Part shown: positions 58,643 through 64,000 of the stretch, piece after piece
Position numbering within the stretch: the first letter of the stretch is position 1
Layout of the letters: each line of letters starts with the position of its first letter
NCBI RefSeq assembly: GCF_009495745.1
Contig: NZ_WIDQ01000004.1
Location: 186,001-250,000 of the forward strand
Direction: 5' to 3'
Source: Niveispirillum sp. SYP-B3756
Lineage (GTDB): Bacteria > Pseudomonadota > Alphaproteobacteria > Azospirillales > Azospirillaceae
Length of the DNA: 64,000 nt
Notes under the pieces: model-generated
Database searches by the model: none
Seen by the model: only the letters and a program-made list of their open reading frames with translations
What the model was told of the DNA's origin: nothing
Program-made: the position numbers and the translations under genes

Positions 58643-59326
58643 ATGAAACAGCAACCTGTCAAGATCGCCCCCTCGATCCTGTCCGCCGACTTCGCCCGGC
58701 TGGGTGAAGAGGTGCGCGCCATCGACGCCGCCGGCGCCGATTATATCCACATTGATGTGATGGACGGGCATTTCGTGCCCAACATTACCATCGGACCCGG
58801 CGTGGTGAAGGCGCTGCGGCCGCATACGGCCAAGGTCTTCGACGTGCATCTGATGATCTCCCCGGTGGATCAATTCATCCAGGGATTCGCCGATGCCGGG
58901 GCCGATATCATCAGCTTCCACCCGGAAGCAGGGCCGCATCCGCACCGCACGGTGCAGCTGATCCGCTCGCTCGGTAAGAAGCCCGGCATTGTGCTGAACC
59001 CGCACACGCCGATTTCCATGGTGGATTACCTGCTGGGTGATATTGATCTGGTCCTGGTGATGTCGGTCAATCCAGGTTTCGGCGGGCAGAGCTTCATCGC
59101 GTCCCAATTGCCGAAGATTCAGGAACTGCGCCGCCGCATCAATGCCACCTCGGAAAGCCAGGGTGGCCGTGTGATCGATCTTGAGGTGGATGGCGGCGTC
59201 AATGTTGCCACCGCCCAGCAATGTATTGCAGCCGGTGCCGATGTGCTGGTCGCCGGCACGGCCACCTTTGTCGGTGGGCCCGATGCCTATGGGGCCAATA
59301 TGCGCGCCTTGCGTGGCGAAGGCTGA
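58643..59326 (+). CDS. rpe: Ribulose-phosphate 3-epimerase
   Basis: 227 residues from ATG 58643. Interconverts ribulose-5-P and xylulose-5-P. Signatures: [56 protein letters not shown] and LEVDGGVN; the metal-binding His and Asp are present. Eight bases separate it from the next gene. Confidence 0.97.
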   Translation: MKQQPVKIAPSILSADFARLGEEVRAIDAAGADYIHIDVMDGHFVPNITIGPGVVKALRPHTAKVFDVHLMISPVDQFIQGFADAGADIISFHPEAGPHPHRTVQLIRSLGKKPGIVLNPHTPISMVDYLLGDIDLVLVMSVNPGFGGQSFIASQLPKIQELRRRINATSESQGGRVIDLEVDGGVNVATAQQCIAAGADVLVAGTATFVGGPDAYGANMRALRGEG

Positions 59327-59334
59327 CCCGGCCC

Positions 59335-60984
59335 ATGACAGCAAGTGGTGGCGAGCATAAGCGTTTTCGGCCAGGGCCCGGTGCCTGGTATCGCGCCTCC
59401 ACATTCTATCAGATGACGGCCTTGTCCGGCCCGGTGCCCATGCAGTTGCTGTTGGTGCCGCCGGACCCCTGGCCGGGTGATGCGCAGCGCGGGCAGGAAT
59501 TGCTGTCCAACCGTTTCCGCTTCGCCGGGCAGAGCTTTTCCGGTGAGTTGCCGCCGTGGGATGCGGCGGATGCGTCCGCCCCCTGGCTGGCGGAAATGCA
59601 TGGGTTTGACTGGCTGCGCCATCTGCGCGCCACGGGGGGCGATGCCGCCCGGCGACAGGCCCGCGTGCTGGCGGCCCATTGGCTGGACCTTTATGGCCGC
59701 AAATGGGACCCGGTGGCCTGGGCACCCGATGTAACGGGCACGCGCCTTGCCGCCTGGGTCGGCCAGCATGATTTCTTCCTGGCCAGTGCCGATGACCATC
59801 TGCGCGCCAGCATTTTTGACAGCATGGCCCGGCAGGTGCGCTTTCTGGAACGCACCCTGCCCGGTCGGCTGAAGGGTGCCGCCCTGGTGGTGGCCATCAA
59901 GGGGCTGGTCTATGGTGGTATCTGCCTGCAGGGCATGGGCCGCGTGGTGGAACGCGCCATCGAACTGTTGACGCGCGAACTGCCGCGGCAGGTGCTGCCC
60001 GATGGTGGCCATATTGAACATTCCCCGGCCCAGCAACTGGCTGTGCTGCGTCATTTGATCGATATTCGCGGCTGTTTCCGCGCCTCGCGTACCGAAGTGC
60101 CAGAGGCGCTGCAGCACGCCATTGATCGCATCACCCCCACCCTGCGTTTCTTCCGCCATGGCGATGGCGGCCTGTCGCTGTTCAACGGTGCGCAGGAAGG
60201 GGAGGGGGTGTTGATCGACACCGTGCTGGGGCAGGCGGATGCACGGGGTCGGCCCCTGAAATCCACCCCCCATATCGGGTTCGAACGGCTGACCGCCAAC
60301 CGCACCTGCGTGATCATTGATGCCGGATATCCCCCCGCCCCCGGCCTGGACGACCATGCCCATGCCGGCACCCTGTCCTTTGAGATGAGCGTGGGGCGGG
60401 AACGGATGATCGTCAATTGCGGCGCGCATCCGGGCGACCAGGGGGCTTGGCGTGCCGCTTTGGCGGCCACGGCGGCCCATTCCACCCTCTGTGTGGCCGA
60501 TACCAATTCATCCGGCGTGGTGGAGGAAGGCGGCCTGTCCCGTCGGCCCCAGCGGGTGGAATGCAACCGGACGGAGGCCAATGGCGGCACCCTGGTGGAA
60601 GCCTCGCATGATGGCTATCGGGAGCTGTTCGGGCTGGTCCATCGCCGCCGCCTCTATCTGGCGGAGACGGGGGAGGATTTGCGGGGCCAGGATACGCTGA
60701 TCGGCCCGCAGGGCCGTGAATTTGCCGCCCGCTTCCACCTGCACCCCGGTGTGAAGGCCGCCTGGCTGGAGGGGGAGGCGGGGTTGATGCTGCGCCTGCC
60801 GTCGGGCGCGCTCTGGCGCTTGCGCGTGTCCGGCGCAGAGGTGGGTCTGGAGGACAGCATCTATCTGGGCCAGGGCACCGATCCACGCCCCACCCAACAG
60901 ATCGTGCTGCGCGGCGTGACCCATTATGGGGAAACCCTGGTGAAATGGGGCTTCCGCCGTGAGGGTACCGATACAGAGACATGA
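59335..60984 (+). CDS. Heparinase II/III family protein
   Basis: 549 residues from ATG 59335; the longer ORF from 59221 overlaps rpe. An alpha/alpha-toroid half (about 60-310: WLRHLRATGG...ARVLAAHWLDLYGRKWDPVAWAPDVTGTRLAAW...) is followed by the heparinase II/III beta-sandwich (DDHAHAGTLSFEMSVGRERMIVNCGAHPG). It is usually an uncharacterised alphaproteobacterial polysaccharide lyase-like protein found next to purH, as here. No signal peptide is evident, so the enzyme may act in the cytoplasm. Confidence 0.9.
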   Translation: MTASGGEHKRFRPGPGAWYRASTFYQMTALSGPVPMQLLLVPPDPWPGDAQRGQELLSNRFRFAGQSFSGELPPWDAADASAPWLAEMHGFDWLRHLRATGGDAARRQARVLAAHWLDLYGRKWDPVAWAPDVTGTRLAAWVGQHDFFLASADDHLRASIFDSMARQVRFLERTLPGRLKGAALVVAIKGLVYGGICLQGMGRVVERAIELLTRELPRQVLPDGGHIEHSPAQQLAVLRHLIDIRGCFRASRTEVPEALQHAIDRITPTLRFFRHGDGGLSLFNGAQEGEGVLIDTVLGQADARGRPLKSTPHIGFERLTANRTCVIIDAGYPPAPGLDDHAHAGTLSFEMSVGRERMIVNCGAHPGDQGAWRAALAATAAHSTLCVADTNSSGVVEEGGLSRRPQRVECNRTEANGGTLVEASHDGYRELFGLVHRRRLYLAETGEDLRGQDTLIGPQGREFAARFHLHPGVKAAWLEGEAGLMLRLPSGALWRLRVSGAEVGLEDSIYLGQGTDPRPTQQIVLRGVTHYGETLVKWGFRREGTDTET

Positions 60985-61011
60985 CGCCGATATGTGATCG
61001 GCACTAACCGT

Positions 61012-61046
61012 CCGGGCCGGTCCATATGGATCGGCCCGGCTTCTTT
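61012..61046 (+). terminator. Hairpin upstream of purH (terminator or attenuator)
   Basis: Twelve-bp stem with one G-U pair (61012-61023 with 61028-61039), loop ATAT, followed by CTTCTTTT. It ends 22 bases before the purH ATG, so it either terminates the rpe-heparinase transcript or attenuates read-through into purH. Confidence 0.7.
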
Positions 61047-61067
61047 TCCATCCCAGGGTTTACAGCC

Positions 61068-62651
61068 ATGACCATCGATCTTGTTCCCATCCGCCGCGCC
61101 ATCATTTCCGTTTCCGACAAGACGGGCCTGATCGATCTGGGCCGCGCCCTGGCCGCCATTGGGGTGCAGATCCTCTCCACCGGCGGGTCGGCCAAGGCGC
61201 TGGCCGATGCCGGCATTGCCGTGACCGAGGTGTCGGACCATACCGGTTTCCCGGAAATGATGGATGGGCGGGTGAAGACCTTGCACCCCAAGATCCATGG
61301 CGGCATCCTCGCCCGCCGCGATTTCCCCACCCATACCGATGCCATGACGGCCCACGACATCCCCGGCATCGATCTGGTGGTGGTGAACCTCTACCCGTTC
61401 GAGGCCACCGTGGCCAAGGGGGCGGATTTTGAAACCTGCATCGAGAATATCGACATTGGCGGCCCGTCGCTGATCCGGGGTGCCGCCAAGAACCATGATT
61501 TCGTTGCCGTGGTGACGGATGCGTCCGACTATGCCGAGCTGATCGCCCAGTTGGAAGGCAATGACGGCCAGACCACGCTGGGCTTCCGCCGCAAGCTGGC
61601 CGCCAAGGCCTATGCCCGTACCGGTGCCTATGATGCCGCCATTTCCCGCTGGTTCGCCGGCCAGTTGGGCGAGGATTATCCCCAGCGCCTGACCTTTGGC
61701 GGCGAACTGCGCCAGACCCTGCGCTATGGTGAGAATCCGCACCAGTCCGCCGCCTTCTACACCACCGGTGCCCAGCGCCCCGGCATCGCCACCGCCACCC
61801 AGCTTCAGGGCAAGGAACTCTCCTACAACAACCTGAACGACACGGATGCGGCGTTCGAACTGGTGTCGGAATTCGACCGCCCGGCCATCGCCATCATCAA
61901 GCACGCCAACCCCTGCGGCGTGGCCGAGGGCGACAATCTGCTGGATGCCTACACGCGCGCGCTGGCCTGTGACCCGGTATCGGCCTTTGGTGGCATCATC
62001 GCCATGAACCGCACGCTGGACGCCGCCACGGCGGAACAGATCGCCAAGCTGTTCGCCGAAGTGGTGATCGCCCCGGATGCGGACGAGGCGGCCAAGGCGT
62101 TCCTGGCCACCAAGAAGAACCTGCGCGTGCTGCTGACCGGCTCCATGCCCAACCCGGCGGAACCCGGCCTGTTCGTGAAGTCGGTGGCCGGCGGCTATCT
62201 GGTGCAGACGCGCGACAATGGCCGCATCACCCAGGCCGACCTGAAGATCGTCACCAAGCGCGCCCCGACCGAGGCTGAACTGGCCGACCTGCTGTTCGCT
62301 TTCCGCGTGGGCAAGCATGTGAAGTCCAACGCCATCGTCTATGCCAAGGCGGGTGCGACGGTGGGCATCGGTGCCGGCCAGATGAGCCGGGTGGACAGCA
62401 GCCGGATCGCCGCCTGGAAATCCGCCGACGCCGCCAAGGCCGCCGGTCTGGCCGAGGCCGGCACGAAAGGTTCAGTGGTGGCCTCCGACGCCTTCTTCCC
62501 CTTCGCCGACGGGTTGCTGGCCGCCGCTGACGCCGGCGTGACGGCAGTGATCCAGCCCGGCGGCTCCATGCGCGACGCCGAGGTGATCGCGGCCGCGGAT
62601 GAGCGCGGGCTGGCCATGGTGTTCACCGGGATGCGCCACTTCCGGCATTGA
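61068..62651 (+). CDS. purH: Bifunctional AICAR transformylase / IMP cyclohydrolase
   Basis: 527 residues from ATG 61068 ([21 protein letters not shown]). Last two steps of IMP synthesis. The N-terminal IMP cyclohydrolase domain contains [33 protein letters not shown] and [16 protein letters not shown]. The C-terminal transformylase domain has [12 protein letters not shown], with the catalytic Lys-His pair, and AFGGIIAMN. It ends with the usual GMRHFRH. An in-frame ATG at 61026 lies within the upstream hairpin and is not used. Confidence 0.97.
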   Translation: MTIDLVPIRRAIISVSDKTGLIDLGRALAAIGVQILSTGGSAKALADAGIAVTEVSDHTGFPEMMDGRVKTLHPKIHGGILARRDFPTHTDAMTAHDIPGIDLVVVNLYPFEATVAKGADFETCIENIDIGGPSLIRGAAKNHDFVAVVTDASDYAELIAQLEGNDGQTTLGFRRKLAAKAYARTGAYDAAISRWFAGQLGEDYPQRLTFGGELRQTLRYGENPHQSAAFYTTGAQRPGIATATQLQGKELSYNNLNDTDAAFELVSEFDRPAIAIIKHANPCGVAEGDNLLDAYTRALACDPVSAFGGIIAMNRTLDAATAEQIAKLFAEVVIAPDADEAAKAFLATKKNLRVLLTGSMPNPAEPGLFVKSVAGGYLVQTRDNGRITQADLKIVTKRAPTEAELADLLFAFRVGKHVKSNAIVYAKAGATVGIGAGQMSRVDSSRIAAWKSADAAKAAGLAEAGTKGSVVASDAFFPFADGLLAAADAGVTAVIQPGGSMRDAEVIAAADERGLAMVFTGMRHFRH

Positions 62652-62660
62652 GGGGTTGGG

Positions 62661-62691
62661 GAGCGGCCCGCTGGGGCCGCTCCTTCTTCTG
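62661..62691 (+). terminator. Terminator of purH
   Basis: Ten-bp GC stem (62661-62670 with 62675-62684), loop GCTG, followed by TTCTTCT. Ten bases after the purH stop. Confidence 0.75.
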
Positions 62692-62786
62692 GTGATCGGC
62701 ATTCGGGGTAATGCCTATTTGTGACTGTGGGTTGTGGCCACATCTGATATTTTTTCCACCGAATTTCTCGTAAATGGGTGGTTGGT

Positions 62787-63413
62787 ATGAAGATCATCGA
62801 GGGAGAAATTTACATTCGCGGGCCAGAAGTGAACTCTGGACAATATGTTCATTTTTTAGCGGGAAAGAAAATTTCCGTGGAGACATTTGCCATCGAGGCT
62901 GGTGGGCACGATTTCAACTATCAAGTAATGTCGAGGGCAACAGCTAACGGCAAACCTGAGTCCATCCTGACAACCCAAAGGGCGTTGGAGCGAGAATTCT
63001 GGGAACGACGTTACGTTCGTCGAACATTTGCTCCTATCAGTGTTGGCCGTGGTTCAGATGGGCCAAAACTGGAAATTACCTATGGGGAGGTTTCGCCGCA
63101 GGTTTATGTATCCAGCGTGGAAACGGATATTGTTGCGTGGAGTATCCAGTTCCTTTGGCATCGTTTGGCAAAGGCAGGTGGTGCCCGTCTGTCGGCGTCC
63201 AAAACAGTCCGAGCCCGGCAAGGTGTTGCTGTGGGGCAAGGTACGGCGCAGTTGAACACATTGCCTGACCTGGCGGCACATCTCCGGGTGCATATTCCCT
63301 CGGCGGATAGTGGAAAATACAACCTTTTGAAAAATGGACTTGGGACCAGTGATGTCATTGGAACCGATAAGAATACGATTGGCGGGTGGCTGACACGGGT
63401 TTTTGACAGATGA
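62787..63413 (+). CDS. Unrecognised protein A of a low-GC duplicated cassette
   Basis: 208 residues from ATG 62787 ([18 protein letters not shown]); a GTG three codons earlier is in frame. No known domain recognised. Predicted beta-rich N-terminus ([20 protein letters not shown]), a charged middle ([18 protein letters not shown]), and a distinctive C-terminal part [20 protein letters not shown]...[10 protein letters not shown]...[11 protein letters not shown]. No signal peptide or transmembrane segment. Base composition is clearly lower in GC than the rest of the window, suggesting acquisition. Its stop overlaps the next start (ATGA). The last 64 codons are repeated downstream as a decayed copy. 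Confidence 0.7.
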   Translation: MKIIEGEIYIRGPEVNSGQYVHFLAGKKISVETFAIEAGGHDFNYQVMSRATANGKPESILTTQRALEREFWERRYVRRTFAPISVGRGSDGPKLEITYGEVSPQVYVSSVETDIVAWSIQFLWHRLAKAGGARLSASKTVRARQGVAVGQGTAQLNTLPDLAAHLRVHIPSADSGKYNLLKNGLGTSDVIGTDKNTIGGWLTRVFDR

Positions 63414-63769
63414 AAAAGCATCTTGTCTGGGGTGGTGCGCTTATTCTTATCTTGGGTGTTCTTGGTGCGGGCTTGTTTTTTTCGGCCTTTGAGATAGTTC
63501 CTGCACATGTGCCTCCTCCGGCATCTGAAATTTCTTTGGAGATAGCAGACGCGGCGATGGGAAGTGCAATTACCGAGGAGGTGGGAACTATGCTTCTTCA
63601 AAATCCACATTATTATCCGCTGAGAGCATTGCAGGGAACGGCCTCCAATACGGAATATTATTTCCGGCTCAATGGGACATGCGCCCAAGCAGCAGAGTTA
63701 ATTGCAGATTTAACAAAAGTGATCCGCCGACATACGGACGCGCCGGTACGCTGTACCGATCCGGCTTGA
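63410..63769 (+). CDS. Unrecognised membrane-anchored protein B of the cassette
   Basis: 119 residues. One N-terminal hydrophobic segment (HLVWGGALILILGVLGAGLFF) followed by a periplasmic or external domain with two cysteines (GTCAQAA and VRCTD) that could form a disulphide. Not recognised. Translationally coupled to gene A. A second copy begins at 63969 in the same relation to the decayed copy of A, so A and B travel as a unit. An immunity-like or inhibitor role is conceivable by analogy with duplicated immunity genes, but nothing in the sequence proves it. Confidence 0.65.
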   Translation: MKKHLVWGGALILILGVLGAGLFFSAFEIVPAHVPPPASEISLEIADAAMGSAITEEVGTMLLQNPHYYPLRALQGTASNTEYYFRLNGTCAQAAELIADLTKVIRRHTDAPVRCTDPA

Positions 63770-63781
63770 GACACCAGTAAT

Positions 63782-63972
63782 GTGTTGCTGTGGGGCAAGG
63801 TACAGCGCATTTAAACACTGTACCAGACATGATAGCCCATCTTGGCATTTAAGTGCCTTAAGTGGATGAAGATAAATTTCTGCCACTAGAAAATGGCCTT
63901 GGAACCATGGACATTATTGGTGCTGCTAATAATACTATCGGCGGATGGCTTGCGCGGGTGTTTGGAAAATGA
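63782..63972 (+). pseudogene. Decayed duplicate of the 3' end of gene A
   Basis: Corresponds to 63223-63413 with a constant offset of 559 bases and no insertions or deletions. The frame reads [20 protein letters not shown], then two in-frame TAA stops (63850-63852 and 63859-63861), then PLENGLGTMDIIG and NTIGGWLARVFGK to a TGA at 63970-63972. There is no start codon or 5' part, so this is a fragment rather than a gene. The C-terminal motifs stay recognisable despite the stops. Confidence 0.85.
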
Positions 63973-64000
63973 AAAAGATTTTTGTCTGGGGTGGAGCGTT
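63969..64000 (+). CDS. Start of a second copy of gene B (cut by window edge)
   Basis: MKKIFVWGGA followed by the edge, compared with [10 protein letters not shown] in the copy at 63410. The ATG overlaps the stop of the pseudogene in the same ATGA arrangement. It may be intact; only ten codons are visible. Confidence 0.7.
   Translation, partial: MKKIFVWGGA

Larger units (their letters stand above)
63223..64000 (+). repeat. Tandem duplication, unit 559 bases
   Basis: The segment 63223-63441 (end of gene A plus start of gene B) is repeated at 63782-64000. The homology begins abruptly at GTGTTGCTGTGGGGCAAGG in both copies, which marks a recombination junction. The right end is outside the window, so the number of units is unknown. 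Confidence 0.85.

Noticed and set aside
63104-63688. 194-codon minus-strand ORF over the terminal cassette
   Set aside because: Cys/Arg-rich; the duplicated copy preserves plus-strand codon register and motifs, showing that the plus frame is the coding one.

Overview
This is a GC-rich alphaproteobacterial chromosome segment. The gltD-gltB pair closely resembles my memory of the Azospirillum enzymes: gltD comes first and GltB has a 36-residue propeptide before Cys37. Together with a two-piece permuted tmRNA and the hemC-hemD-Mic60-hemY block divergent from tsaD, this points to Rhodospirillales, most likely Azospirillaceae (Niveispirillum/Nitrospirillum-like). The genus is inference. Most of the window is housekeeping sequence with no integrase, transposase, CRISPR array or tRNA. 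Accessory material is limited to toxin-antitoxin-like gene pairs, a paralogue array, and a low-GC cassette at the right edge.

Layout. 1-2177: aconitase acnA (minus, C-terminus cut by the window edge). 2739-8909: oligopeptide ABC operon oppB-C-D-F, with an ACE-like M2 peptidase lipoprotein and a DUF2442 gene (preceded by a scrap of its DUF4160 partner) between oppB and oppC. 8939-9441: compound palindromic repeat and permuted tmRNA (minus). 9494-11130: SpoU-type methyltransferase and uppP (minus). 11502-18091: glutamate synthase gltD-gltB, with an intact DUF4160-DUF2442 pair between the subunit genes. 18258-26273: small membrane protein, gpsA, a repeat-containing secreted protein, a CobD/CbiB-like protein, then hemC-hemD-mic60-hemY (minus). 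26354-28007: tsaD and a DinJ-YafQ toxin-antitoxin pair. 28085-32395: gamma-glutamyltransferase, double cold-shock protein, methyltransferase, rpmJ.

32694-38849: a large divergent class A PBP, a DUF3833 lipoprotein coupled to an MFS sugar transporter, a 2Fe-2S ferredoxin coupled to tenA. 38857-42674: four tandem, partly overlapping CPBP intramembrane proteases. 42752-47753: D,D-carboxypeptidase with SPOR domain, GST, family-4 uracil-DNA glycosylase, ETF-ubiquinone oxidoreductase. 47822-55079: membrane AraC regulator, autotransporter-type barrel, two hypotheticals, Sel1-SPOR protein, O-antigen-ligase-like protein, YgfZ. 55171-62651: HAMP/coiled-coil membrane protein, PRC-barrel protein, rpe, heparinase II/III-like protein, purH. 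62787-64000: a low-GC two-gene cassette of unrecognised function. It is followed by a decayed, codon-register-preserving duplicate of the first gene's 3' end and the start of a second copy of the second gene.

How the genes fit together. Nitrogen handling is prominent: peptide import and dipeptide trimming, GOGAT, gamma-glutamyltransferase. Cell-envelope functions recur: UppP, PBP, Dac-SPOR, Sel1-SPOR, O-antigen ligase. The best candidates for something undescribed are the terminal cassette, the repeated capture of DUF4160-DUF2442 modules inside core operons, and the CPBP array. All calls come from reading the sequence; no database search was possible.
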